Source: Gracilaria domingensis
Taxonomy: Eukaryota > Rhodophyta > Florideophyceae > Gracilariales > Gracilariaceae
DNA length: 42,029 nucleotides
Reading direction: 5' to 3'
NCBI GenBank assembly: GCA_022539475.1
Contig: VCMS01000170.1
Coordinates: forward strand, 1-42,029
The position numbers and the translations under genes are program-made. Below are positions 1 through 9,401 of the stretch, in pieces; within the stretch, counting starts at the first letter, position 1; each line of letters starts with the position of its first letter. The notes under the pieces were generated by a model. The model made no database searches. It was not told the origin of the DNA and saw only the letters and a program-made list of their open reading frames with translations.

Positions 1-2103
1 GTAACTCGGCCCAGGGGTTCAGGACAGGAGGGCATGACAACTGGAACCGAAGAGGTTCGTATGACACCAAAACCTTCATGTCCCCGGCCGATATCGAAGA
101 CCGGAGCTACTGGGGCGCGGGTTACGCCGCCCAGTGGATCTGGACAACAAGGGACAATGACGAGAAGTCGTGAGAGTCCTAGTATATTAAGATCGTCACG
201 TCCATCCCTCTCTTCTAGAACTGGGGCCGCTATGAATCGTATCATGCCTCGCAATGGGTCCGGACAAGGGAGAAACACAATAAGAAATCGAGAGACAACT
301 GATAGACGAGTTACTTTTCGACCTTCCCCTCTTTCCAGAACGGGGGCCGTTGCAGCTCGTACGAGGCCCAATTCATCTGATATACCATGCCATGGAGGAG
401 GACATACACGGGAGTTGGAGCTCGGAGCCGTGCCAAGGGTGGACACAGAACGCCTGCAGCCTCTCGTGGCTAAGGCTATGGCACATGAGGATAGTTCCGA
501 TAACGAAATAACACCGAATCCTGCGGCATTACCGGGGCCTGTCGCCGAAGAAGCTAGGGAAATAACGGAAGATATCCAAACTGGTGTGAATTCAAGCTCT
601 ATGAACAGACCTGATCTTTTAAATGAACTGAATTGCTTGAAAGAAAAGGTTAAGACGCTACAAGAGGACTTGATGGTTCGGGGAATTCTAGTGAAGGTCG
701 CCCAAGAGCAGAGTACGGCTTTGAAAAAGAGGCTTGAAGAGAAGGATCTAGTCATTGAAGGGCTAAGAGGGGCACTGAAACAGGAGGGAGATAGGAGTAC
801 ACGTGCTGGTGAACCTGGGCAGACAGGTCGAAAGAAGCATAAAATTGAGGTGTGCGACGAGTTTCGAGGGGTTGCTCGAGCAGTGTATCACAACATGCTG
901 ACGTGGGCAAGGAGAGAAACAAGTGAGCTATGGCTCGAAGGTGAGTCGCTCACCCGAAATTGGGGTAACCGTGCCGAGAAGGTGGAAGACGCAACTGAGA
1001 GTGGGGAAGGGCTTATTGAGCCGAAGGAAGGTGGTTCATACATGGTTCCTAAAAACCCCGTGGAGCTCTTGGACAGTTTTGGCATGTTCACACCGTCGGT
1101 AGAGGGGGGGCCAGATGCTTTGCTGAAGAAAATGGTTGAAAGCGAGTTGAAGGAGTTGAGCTGGGAAGGTATTAGAAAAGCATCTCTTACCGACAGGTGT
1201 ATAGTGGAACTTTGTGCAGATATGTGCCTTAGGCAGAGAATGCGGCAGACCATGAGTGACGTCGTGGGCGTTCGTAAGAGAAATACGAGGGATAAACTAT
1301 TTCTGCTCCTGGGGTACGATCTGATTTGGAGAAGAACAAAGCTGGTAGAAGAGAATGCTGACGAACTGACAATGCAGTTGAAGGAAGCGCAGGAGAACAT
1401 ACTGCGTCTTGACGAAAATGGTGTACCGAACACTTCATGGTGGAGAAAAGCCCCATTTGTTCGTCTAAAGTACTCCAATGCGGACAATGTCGAGGATATG
1501 CCGACGGAAGATCAAGACTTGTTCTTCCGAAACCGTGTCGGGGTACAAGTGCTGAAGGAGTTTATTGGGTATGATGTGGAAGACAAGGATACGGGCACCT
1601 TTTTAGATGGCACAATACTGTTGCTCGCACGTTTGGACGCTTGGGTGTTGACGGTTGTGAGCCTTCTAAGTACGGATGTGTCAAGGGGTGGCCAGAGACA
1701 GAAACTGTTTACAAAGAAGTTTGCTGAACTGCTACCTCTGTGTTTAAAGAATGTTCTGGGGGATGTTAGGCAACATGTCTTGAGGACCAATTCCAGCGAG
1801 TTTCATAATTTTGGAACGACAACGGAAGATTGGACTAAGGTTCTTGGTACTGACATGAGAGAGGCTACATTTGGATATCGAATGCCGTCGAACGGAAGAC
1901 TTTACCTCACTGCGAAAGAACAATTTTTTATTGACAGTGTGAACCGAAGATTGGGGTCTATTAGCGATTGCTTCGTTGGTGAATGCGAGGAAGGGGATAT
2001 GGAGTTCAAGGAAATGGACATGAACGATTTCGGAAGTAACACAGGATCACAAGAAAAGGCACCACAAGGTGAACATGTAGAGGATGGAGCCCTTAATGTT
2101 TAA
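1..2103 (+). CDS. Hypothetical coiled-coil protein, 5' partial, convergent partner of a transposase
   Basis: I recognise no family. The frame is open from base 1; the first ATG is at 34, but upstream in-frame codons read ...RGSGQEG, matching repeats further in, so the true start probably lies outside the window. The N-terminal 120 residues are imperfect repeats of about 40-44 residues (SRTGA near residues 23, 63 and 107, alternating with GSGQ), basic and Ser/Thr/Pro-rich, so probably disordered. Residues about 195-255 form a heptad-like coiled coil (LNCLKEKVKTLQEDL onward). The rest is a charged, helical-looking region with no motif I can name, and the tail is acidic. It ends about 360 bp from the convergent transposase frame. 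Both ORFs are long and intact while everything around them is decayed, which suggests both belong to one mobile element. That link is inference. Confidence 0.7.
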   Translation, partial: VTRPRGSGQEGMTTGTEEVRMTPKPSCPRPISKTGATGARVTPPSGSGQQGTMTRSRESPSILRSSRPSLSSRTGAAMNRIMPRNGSGQGRNTIRNRETTDRRVTFRPSPLSRTGAVAARTRPNSSDIPCHGGGHTRELELGAVPRVDTERLQPLVAKAMAHEDSSDNEITPNPAALPGPVAEEAREITEDIQTGVNSSSMNRPDLLNELNCLKEKVKTLQEDLMVRGILVKVAQEQSTALKKRLEEKDLVIEGLRGALKQEGDRSTRAGEPGQTGRKKHKIEVCDEFRGVARAVYHNMLTWARRETSELWLEGESLTRNWGNRAEKVEDATESGEGLIEPKEGGSYMVPKNPVELLDSFGMFTPSVEGGPDALLKKMVESELKELSWEGIRKASLTDRCIVELCADMCLRQRMRQTMSDVVGVRKRNTRDKLFLLLGYDLIWRRTKLVEENADELTMQLKEAQENILRLDENGVPNTSWWRKAPFVRLKYSNADNVEDMPTEDQDLFFRNRVGVQVLKEFIGYDVEDKDTGTFLDGTILLLARLDAWVLTVVSLLSTDVSRGGQRQKLFTKKFAELLPLCLKNVLGDVRQHVLRTNSSEFHNFGTTTEDWTKVLGTDMREATFGYRMPSNGRLYLTAKEQFFIDSVNRRLGSISDCFVGECEEGDMEFKEMDMNDFGSNTGSQEKAPQGEHVEDGALNV

Positions 2104-2492
2104 GGCTGTACAAGATCAACGTGCTCAGTTGGTCCTTCATCTGAATCATGATAGAATCGATTGATGTAGAATCGGTGTTGAAACCATTGAAGTGGAGGAC
2201 AAAAAGGTGGAGCAGGGTAGTTTGATCGAACAACATGGACAGTTCCCTGTAGTGCAGAACCCGGAACCATCCCGTACCAAGGAGTTAACTCTACGATAGT
2301 CTCCGCTTTGGAATGACGAGGGAACGGAAGAGTGTGGTTCTTTTCATCGTTTGTAGCCGACCGTAAAGATATGCATTTCAATATGTGGTCGATGTTTGTT
2401 GCGGGGGGTAAAACCTCGAAATACCGGACGAATGCCACCTCTGGTGCGGTAAGTGCAGAATCAAGGAGAGACATTCGAATCAGAGCGACTAC
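2100..2492 (-). CDS. Putative 3' exon of the transposase
   Basis: Open frame downstream of the 971-codon ORF, in a different frame. If the 37-nt segment 2493-2529 is removed as an intron, the transposase reads through ...FSTVL into VVALIRMSLLDSALTAPE and on for about 125 more residues, including FVRYFEVLPP and WYGMVPGS, to the stop at 2100-2102. The composition (aromatic and hydrophobic residues mixed, no low complexity) looks coding. Plavaka-type proteins usually have such a C-terminal extension after the helical region. The alternative is that the protein simply ends at 2461 and this frame is chance. The 5' end of the convergent ORF's 3' region overlaps it by only four bases. Confidence 0.4.
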   Translation of the reverse strand, partial: VVALIRMSLLDSALTAPEVAFVRYFEVLPPATNIDHILKCISLRSATNDEKNHTLPFPRHSKAETIVELTPWYGMVPGSALQGTVHVVRSNYPAPPFCPPLQWFQHRFYINRFYHDSDEGPTEHVDLVQP

Positions 2493-5376
2493 CTGGGCAA
2501 CCCCAAGTCTCTGAATCTTCTCCGCTTACCAATACAGTGGAAAACTTTGGCTTTCTACTGGGACCAAATGCTGGAGAAGCGAAGACACGTTGGATGATGG
2601 GGTATTTGGGTCGTCCCAGCTTAAGTGCCTTAGAAGACGAATCGAAGTGTTCAAGAGTCGGAACGAAACCGCCTTTCACGAGGGCCGAATTCACCAGAGT
2701 TATCCTTGTCTTTTCTGGGAAGTATGTAATAGAGTGCTCATCCAGTGTTTCTTTCACGAGACTGAGGAAAGGAGGAAGGGCCTGTTCACCAATTTGATCA
2801 AGAATCGACCTTGTGTCCGTACTTGAGAACATTTCTCTAACAGCAGTCCATGTTTTTGAACTGGACATACTTGAAACACAATGTTGAAGAGCTCGTAAAG
2901 TGAAAGAACGCCCTCTCATTGCAAACCGAGGAAGCTGTGTGGAAGTTCCTGGTAAACCTGGATTACGCTGGTAAGGAGTATTGCCATTCCATTGCTTTCT
3001 AACATGTCCGTGCTCAATGGAGCGAATAGTCTGCTCCACAGCCGTTGCTGTTCTTCTGGACGTCTTTTTGTAGTGTCTTTTAAATAGCAGGTGTGCATGT
3101 TTGTATATGCCTGCGTCGTAGTACTTGATACTTCCCAGACGGCGAATATCGTCCACGAGATGATCGAGAAGATGAAACTTCAGAGTTCCCAGTCTGGAGG
3201 GATGAAAATCCGCCAGAGTCTTTGTTGTGGAACGCTTGAAGGCTTCAATCTCCGAACTAAGACACAGGAGAGAGCTTTCAGTCCAATACGGGTCACGATT
3301 GTATCTGAATAAGGTCGAGAGCAAGTCCGAGTACTGAGAGAAAACGGTTGTGATTGGGGCAACGTCCTGTTCTCCACAGCATATGTCAAAGAATGCTCCT
3401 ATGAAGGGAAAGACCATGTCAAGTGCTTTGTAGTTTTTGGCCTCCAGCATTCCACGGAGACCGTCTTTCGTGAAGATACCATTCAAAGATTTGCCTTTCT
3501 CCTGCGTGGAGAAATCGATATGTAAACCTTTGGCAGGAGAATCGCGTTCTATGGCAGCTAGAATTGCGTTTGCATGGTTGAGGAGTTGGGTGCGTATCGT
3601 TCGAAATGAACGCGATGCAGATGTTCCTATTGTGGTGCACAGGGTGTCTGACTGCAGTCTCTCGATTGTGGCCGTTTTTATCAACTTTGAGATGCCGAGA
3701 TGCAAGTTGTGTAATGGTTCGAATGAGAACAGACTGTATGGAGACAATCCCGGGATCATTCCAAGGCTTACGGAAGTTTCGAGGAACAAAGGAATGAGAG
3801 ATATGGAATTTGAACGCATCAGAGTATCCGCTTGAGATCTCCTCTCCCTCGCACGACGTGGACGTCTTTCCGCCTCGTCTTTTTGTGCATGTTGCAAGAT
3901 AGCTGTGTATGTCTTTCGGATGCTTTTCGTGTGCTTTTGAGAACGTCCGTTGAATGAGGTGGGAATAGGACTGCATAAAGATGAGCGAGGGGCTTTGCAT
4001 CTATGACACGGGCTTTCCGTTTTGGTGCCATGAAGAATAGACAGAATGTCCTTAGCCTCAGGAATATCCGCACAATAACTTGCAAGCAGAGGATGGCACA
4101 CTCGACTTAGTTTGTCTTCGCCGATGAACTGAAAACCTTTCTGCGTGAGATTTAGAATGGGCTCCAGGACTTGACGAAGAGATTCTTGAAGGATTTGCAT
4201 CCTGGACTCGCGTAGAGACTTGCTAGAAACAAATGGCATTGCGTCTGCTTCAGATGCGGAAACCTCGATCAGTGTGGTAGGGAAGTATGCCACTACTGTG
4301 AGGTCATCACGGATACACTTACGGCGAAGCTGGTCGGAGAAGTTGAGAAATATGAGGTGAAGAGGATAGGCGGTAACCGATGTTTGCTTTAGAGTTGTTG
4401 AAGACTTATCGGTGTATACCTGCAGAAGACCTACGAAAGATTCACTGTAACTTATTTCTTGGGAGTACCACACTATTCTACTATCCAAAGAGCCCATGAC
4501 GATTTCCTTAAGTTTTGAGGTGGCGTCTCTTGCGAGAGAGCCGGACATGGGGTGAGATATTTTCGTGGAGTGGGTCTGAGGTATAGGGTGGAAGAATGCG
4601 TTTTCGTTGTTAGCCAACTGGAGCTGTTTCACAAGTGTCTGAACGGGGTCTCTCGTGTAGAGGGTGGCGCTGAACTTACATCCTTCTGGCGAGACAGTTC
4701 TGCGATTGAAACCGTCCTTTGAGGCGTATCGTTCGAAAATGGCCTTCTTCAGTTCTGTACAGCGCTTGGAACTTGTTATGGTCTCGTTGAATCGCTTTTG
4801 CGAGAATCGCGGGTCCCGAAGTAGCCCAATTAGCTCGTCCGCCTCACGATGACCAAGGTTGGAAGCTACTGAAGCCAGACAAACCGTGAGATAATCCATA
4901 TGCAAATCACCGAGGGCCTCCTCAGAAGGCACTGGGCGGGAACTGCTTCCGTGTTCTCGCTCTAATGACGCGGGAGCCGGGGAAGGAGAAACACAATGCG
5001 AAGTGTCCGGAATGGGAGGGGCGCACGGAGTGGGGTCGACGATGTCCTCGGACACTGGAGGCTCGGAAAGGCGACAAGGGGCAGTGACCGTTTCGGAAGA
5101 TGCGGGCGCGGGTGCGGAAAGCTTGAGACGCTTGCTTCTCCGAATGGGCCGGCTATTGTCGTCTTCCAGCGCTGCTTTCAGACGAAACGGGCAATGGTTG
5201 ACATGCTGTTGAAGGGATAAGACTCCTCGGCGAGTAACGAAGGGGCACCCACGCTTCTTATGTGTACAGTAGTAGACCATGGGAAGAAGAACTGAACGAG
5301 AAACGACGACAAAGACTGCAAGGGAAGGGCGTCCGAAGGGAGAAGGAGGTCGAGCGACAGTCAAGATCGACGTCAT
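2461..5376 (-). CDS. Plavaka/CMC-like DNA transposase (971 aa)
   Basis: Probably the transposase of a cut-and-paste DNA transposon of the CMC/Plavaka-KDZ type. Seen: ATG at 5376; a C2H2-like finger at residues 36-62 (C37, C44, H58, C62); a disordered Ser/Pro stretch at 90-150; VYTDKSSTTL near 320 followed by YPLHLIFLNF, which resembles the family pattern of a catalytic Asp before a YP..L...N motif; CHRCKAP at 457-463; and FSFEPLHNLHLGISK near 551-565, which corresponds to the usual D/E-x-LH-x2-x-x-G segment. A helical C-terminal half follows, with a conserved-looking block around KYYDAGIYKHAHLLFKR. Length fits the family (800-1100 aa). No disabling stop is seen. The frame closes at 2461, but the coding sequence may continue through a short intron into a 3' exon. 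Assignment is by motif memory; the exact subfamily is uncertain. Confidence 0.6.
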   Translation of the reverse strand: MTSILTVARPPSPFGRPSLAVFVVVSRSVLLPMVYYCTHKKRGCPFVTRRGVLSLQQHVNHCPFRLKAALEDDNSRPIRRSKRLKLSAPAPASSETVTAPCRLSEPPVSEDIVDPTPCAPPIPDTSHCVSPSPAPASLEREHGSSSRPVPSEEALGDLHMDYLTVCLASVASNLGHREADELIGLLRDPRFSQKRFNETITSSKRCTELKKAIFERYASKDGFNRRTVSPEGCKFSATLYTRDPVQTLVKQLQLANNENAFFHPIPQTHSTKISHPMSGSLARDATSKLKEIVMGSLDSRIVWYSQEISYSESFVGLLQVYTDKSSTTLKQTSVTAYPLHLIFLNFSDQLRRKCIRDDLTVVAYFPTTLIEVSASEADAMPFVSSKSLRESRMQILQESLRQVLEPILNLTQKGFQFIGEDKLSRVCHPLLASYCADIPEAKDILSILHGTKTESPCHRCKAPRSSLCSPIPTSFNGRSQKHTKSIRKTYTAILQHAQKDEAERRPRRARERRSQADTLMRSNSISLIPLFLETSVSLGMIPGLSPYSLFSFEPLHNLHLGISKLIKTATIERLQSDTLCTTIGTSASRSFRTIRTQLLNHANAILAAIERDSPAKGLHIDFSTQEKGKSLNGIFTKDGLRGMLEAKNYKALDMVFPFIGAFFDICCGEQDVAPITTVFSQYSDLLSTLFRYNRDPYWTESSLLCLSSEIEAFKRSTTKTLADFHPSRLGTLKFHLLDHLVDDIRRLGSIKYYDAGIYKHAHLLFKRHYKKTSRRTATAVEQTIRSIEHGHVRKQWNGNTPYQRNPGLPGTSTQLPRFAMRGRSFTLRALQHCVSSMSSSKTWTAVREMFSSTDTRSILDQIGEQALPPFLSLVKETLDEHSITYFPEKTRITLVNSALVKGGFVPTLEHFDSSSKALKLGRPKYPIIQRVFASPAFGPSRKPKFSTVLVSGEDSETWGCPGSRSDSNVSP
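2493..2529 (-). other. Candidate 37-nt spliceosomal intron
   Basis: On the minus strand this segment starts GTAAGC and ends CCCAG. It is 37 nt, so splicing changes frame and joins the 971-codon ORF to the next open frame. Unspliced, the frame stops about 30 nt later. The borders are canonical but the length is very short, so this is tentative. Confidence 0.35.
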
Positions 5377-6121
5377 GCTGAGAACGGAGAATATATTTTG
5401 AGTTTAAATCACGTGCTTTCGTTCAAAAAGGAACGTAGGTACACGTCGACCTCAACACAAGGGTGTACTTCTCGTATTATCTACCACTGGTTATAAACCT
5501 GTGGTTTCGCAACGTTGTACGCTGTACACCTGTCCAATCTCGCACAGAAAAATAAATCTCTTCCCTCCGCCGCCGCCGCCGCGCCTCCGACGTCCGACCT
5601 TCCCTTACCGTCGTGATCCGTGCCATCCACATCCTCGCGTTATACTCCCCTCCGTCCTTCTTTTTTCCTCCCTGTACTTTATGGAGGTTCCTTAAAGTAG
5701 AGGGCGGAAAAAAGTAGGACGGAGTCATCCGTATCTCACGGATGTATTCCGTGCAGTCTTTTCGTAGGTTCTCTTCCATATTCTTCTATGTATCTTTGCT
5801 CTAAACTAACCCATCCTCACCACGTTTTTTCGCGCTATTCGACATGTAAACGGCAGAAAATAAGCTTTGGGTTACCGGGTTCCCGTTTTCAGCCTCCAAC
5901 TCGTTCCATTTGTTCAACTACGTTCTGCTTACGATATGTTCCATCTTGTTCTACGTCTTGCTACTAACATTGACGTGATTGAAGGTAACCACTATTTGAC
6001 GTGCGTCCTTTGTATTTCTTCCGACGTCCACAACGACTGTAAGTACGCAACCAGTTTCATTTCGTCTCTCAAGATCGATCTCTGACTGCTCCTGTAACCT
6101 ATCACGCGGTATTGCCGATCT
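5377..6121. other. Intergenic, no gene seen
   Basis: No convincing coding region. It holds an AT-rich patch just 5' of the transposase ATG (AAATATATT on the minus strand near 5390), which could be promoter or element end, and a CCG/GCC-rich low-complexity stretch at 5563-5585. Short ORFs here lack coding character. Confidence 0.4.
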
Positions 6122-6560
6122 TGGTTCACTTTGTTGCGCCATAGGCGTCTCTAGCTTCTCGCATCTTGCGCTACTTTTGGTTTGTTGGCGATCTTGGTTC
6201 CGCCATAGACTCTTCTCTCTTCTCGCGTCTTGCGCTGCTTTTGGTGTATTGGCGATATTGGTTGATATTGGTTGACTGGCTCGGGCGATAGGTTCATCAT
6301 TGGCAATCTTGGTTGACTAGGTTGCGCCATAGGATGGTCTCTCTCTTATCGCGTCTTGCGTTACTTTTGGTGCATTGGCGATATGGTTTGACTTGGTTGC
6401 CTCATAGACTCGCCTCTCTTCTCGCGCCTTACGTTGATCTTCTTGTATTGGCGATCTTGGTTGACTGGCTTGCGGGATAGTCGATTCTGGTACTTGGTTG
6501 CGACATAGGCTGCTCTCTCGTTTATCGCTTCTTGCGGTATGTTTGCTGCATGGGCATTCT
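6122..6560. repeat. Degenerate minisatellite, about 6 units of about 50-100 bp
   Basis: Successive units begin near 6122, 6195, 6260, 6311, 6385 and 6459. Most carry the same order of blocks: GCGCCATAG, CTCTCTTCTCGCG, TCTTGCG, CTTTTGGTG, ATTGGCGATCTTGG. Units vary by substitution and indel; the 6260 unit is shortened and the last is longer. No coding potential. Confidence 0.75.
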
Positions 6561-6844
6561 TGGTGTCCTTGCTTGTGAGTTCTCGCTTCGACACCTTTCG
6601 CGCTTTACGATGATGGTGGGCTGGCAATCTAACCGATCCCTTTCCTTCTTCTTTTTCATTTTGCGAGTTACTAGGTCCCTCGACTTTTCTAGCGCAACGT
6701 TTCTGTTTTGCTCTTATCAATGGTACGTTCCATCGCATTTCAAATGTATCCAACGGATCATTGACTAACTTATGGATACTTTCTGCTTGCGTATACAGGT
6801 AAATGACTTTTGATGCGGACGTAGCTCACGAGTTGCAGGTGCAG

Positions 6845-7000
6845 GTTCCTCAAGTAGGGAACCATGCATCTGGGCATGGTTCCCTACATGAGGAACGGAG
6901 AGGATGAGGCGCTTCGCGCCTCATCCTCTCGGAGTGCGTATTTGTTCTACCGATACAGCCGATGGTGGACGTGCAGTCTGCGGCATCTGCCGCAGATTGC
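6845..7000. repeat. Three consecutive hairpins (inverted repeats)
   Basis: Hairpin A: arms 6845-6867 and 6874-6896, 23 bp with one mismatch, 6-nt loop. Hairpin B begins two bases later: arms 6898-6912 and 6916-6930 (GAGAGGATGAGGCGC), 15 bp perfect, loop TTC. Hairpin C: arms 6973-6985 and 6988-7000, 13 bp with one G-T position, 2-nt loop. The three lie in 156 bp beside the broken end of gypsy element 1. Confidence 0.8.
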
Positions 7001-7132
7001 GCCTACATCCGATCCATCATGGGGAAATGGTACATGTAATATAGCGAAATAGTGGTTAGCAAAAGCGGTCGATAGAAGAATAGATACGAATAAAACGGTA
7101 TGATTTCATAATGGGCATCATCTGTACTAGCA

Positions 7133-7430
7133 CTAGTATTCCATGCGTTGCAGGGTATCATTCCGCAGAAGGTATCGTGTAATGTGCACCTTAATGGAAA
7201 CTGAACCTAGACTTCGCGAAATACAGTTCAGGTAGCCCTCGACTAAAGAACTAGCACGAGTGGAAAACCCACCAGTATTTACTGCACAGCGATTCTGGAC
7301 GACCCAAGCAATTATCTGCAGATTTTGAAATAATTGATCTCGATATTTTTTCAAAAAATTTACTGGACGACCCTTGCCAATTTCTGGACGACCCTCGCCA
7401 AAAACTAGCATCTGCAAGAGACAGACGTTA
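7133..7430. other. Unknown sequence fused to the integrase break
   Basis: The integrase reading frame stays open for about 97 codons past its last recognisable motif (HPQSN near 7430), but this part shows no retroelement similarity. It contains three copies of CTGGACGACCC (near 7288, 7366 and 7384), two in a tandem pair. It probably marks a deletion or insertion junction. Confidence 0.5.
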
Positions 7431-8300
7431 CTCTGGGGATGATATGTTGTCGTAAACCAGTTTTGAATCTTTTGAATCAGCAAGATGCGACAGACGTCCT
7501 GAAAGAACTTAGCGGCAAACTGCGGTCCATTATTCGATAACAGATCAATCGGCGGTCCGTAGACAAAAACCCAGTGAGTAACGAAGGCTTGGGCGACCGC
7601 ACTGGCGGTAATTGTCTTGAAGGGCACAGTACGCACCAGCTTAGGAAAGTGGTCAGTTATAACCAGTAGGAACCGGTGTCCTCGGCGGGTGCGTATGAAC
7701 TCGCCGAGTTTTTCAATTGCCACAAACTCGAGTGGTGCCCTAGCGGGGAAAAGTACCAACTGTTTGGAATACTTCCGCAGTTTGACGCGGTTCTTTGCGC
7801 AATCAGAACATCTACGAACAGTGGCGTACGCATCAAAAGCCATAGCTAGCCAGTAGAAGTACTTCGTTAAGGTGTAGTACAACTTCTAGCCACCGGGGTG
7901 GGCTGACAATTTCGCATAATGCGACAAGTGTAGCACTCGAGATTGGAGCGAGTGAGAAACCGCAATCTGTGGCGTGTTTCCGACAGTTCGGAAGAGAAAT
8001 CCCTGGTCGTTTGTGACAAAGGGCAAGCGAGCCCCACCGTTCAAACGGGCACGGAGCTCGGCACAAAACGGAGCAGAGTGCTGTTCCCGGATGAGTTCTT
8101 CTGGCGTAATTGGTACGAAAGATCCCGCAACGTGCGTCGGGTCCGAAACCGCTAGAACGGAATCGTAGAGGTCCCAACCTTCCGAATCATCATCGACATC
8201 GCTTGAGGCATGTTCCACAAGGAAGCACGGTAACTCCAGATCATCGACTGGCTCGGCTTTAGACGCTGTGGCCAAGCGGGAAGGCGCATCAGCCTGTGTA
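7430..8300 (-). pseudogene. Gypsy 1 integrase remnant (zinc-binding and partial core)
   Basis: The zinc-binding part is split by a frame change near 7885: LHLSHYAKLSAHPGG in one frame, CSDCAKNRV in the next, together giving the H-H-C-C set. The core follows: FVAIEKLGEF, LLVITDHFPKLVR, LLSNNGPQFAAKFF, TTTYHPQSN. Intact relatives (compare element 2) have D in place of E in the first motif and D in place of N in LLSNNG, so both visible catalytic positions look mutated, and the catalytic Glu region is absent because the sequence breaks at about 7430. Non-functional. The C-terminal domain and any chromodomain are missing. Confidence 0.85.
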
Positions 8301-9400
8301 TTCAGGAGTTCTTTCTTGTACCGAATCTCGAAGTCGAACTCGGCTAACCGGAGTCTCCACCCCATCCAGCAGCCAGATGGCTCTGCAATAGAGAGTAACT
8401 AGCACAAGGCCGAATGATCGGTATGGAAAATGAAACGATTCCCCATTAGGTAGGGGCGCAGTATCTGTAAGGCCTAGACCACTGCCAAGCACTTCTTCTC
8501 GGATACCAAGTAACTCCTCTCGTGAACGTTGAGGCTTCTTGACCAATACCCAATTGGCAATCTTTCGACATCTTCGGTAGTCTGGAGCAGTGGACAGCCA
8601 ACTTCGTAGTTACTCGCATCTGTATCGATGACATACGGCAACTGTGCTCTAGGTAGAAATAAATCTGGCGGTGAGGTAACCGCTTCGACCAGCTATGAGA
8701 AAGCCGCAGCCTTGCGGTCGTCGAATTCTTCCAGGTTGACTGGCTGTCCTTTGCAGAGAAGCTCATTCAGTGGGGCCGCAATGTCCGCAAAGTCCGGTAT
8801 GAAGCGGCGATAAACAGTCTGCGTCCGCGGATGCTAAGCCTCTTTGAGGGATTTCACGCAAACGTCGTCTATCGATAGCCGTCCAGGACGGATAACGCGG
8901 CCGAGATACCTGACTGTTTCGGTGAAGAACTCACACTTCTTGAGCTTGAGCGTATTGCCTGCATCGCATAGGGTTCGCATCACATCTCGTACGTCGGTCA
9001 AGTGCTCGTCCAGGTTGCTGGAGTAGACTATGACGTCGTCCAGGTAAACCAGGCAAGTCTTCCATTTGAAGCGGGCGAGCAAAAATATACGCAGCTCTTT
9101 GAAATGTGGCTGGCGCGTTTGTGAAACCGGAGAGCATCCGATTGAATCAGCACAATCCTTCATGACAAACGAAGGCGGTCTTGTCACGATCTTCGGCCCT
9201 CACAGGAACTTTCCAATAGCCCCAATTCGCGTCTAGGGTTGTGAGCAATTTCGCGTCGCGCAACGAATCGATGCATTCAGCCATTCGTGAGATAGGATAC
9301 ACATCCTTGACCGTGGCCACGTCCAGCTTGCGGTAATCGACGAAAAATCGCCAAGACTCATCAGCTTTGGGCGCAAGCACTACCGGCGATGCTTAAGGCG
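8300..9400 (-). pseudogene. Gypsy 1 reverse transcriptase and RNase H remnant
   Basis: RT part at about 8834-9400: WRFFVDYRKLDVATVKDVYPI, DANWGYWKVPV, KTAFVCHEGL, then in another frame the palm motif LVYLDDVIVYS (Y-L-D-D) and the thumb-side LKLKKCEFF and YLGRVI. RNase H part at about 8300-8650: IDTDAS, GYWSRSLN, HTDHSAL and the terminal WRLRLAEFDFEIRYKK / ADAPSRL. At least three frame changes and several stops separate these blocks. The order fits one gypsy Pol read on the minus strand. The YLDD catalytic pair itself is preserved. Confidence 0.85.
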
Positions 9401-9401
9401 A

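Noticed and set aside
888..1790. Minus-strand ORFs of 92-199 codons opposite the coiled-coil ORF
   Set aside because: Ser/Phe/Leu-rich readings of the complementary strand of a clearly coding frame; no independent motif.
6845..6930. Hairpins as rho-independent terminators
   Set aside because: Everything else indicates a eukaryotic genome, and there is no T-run after the stems.
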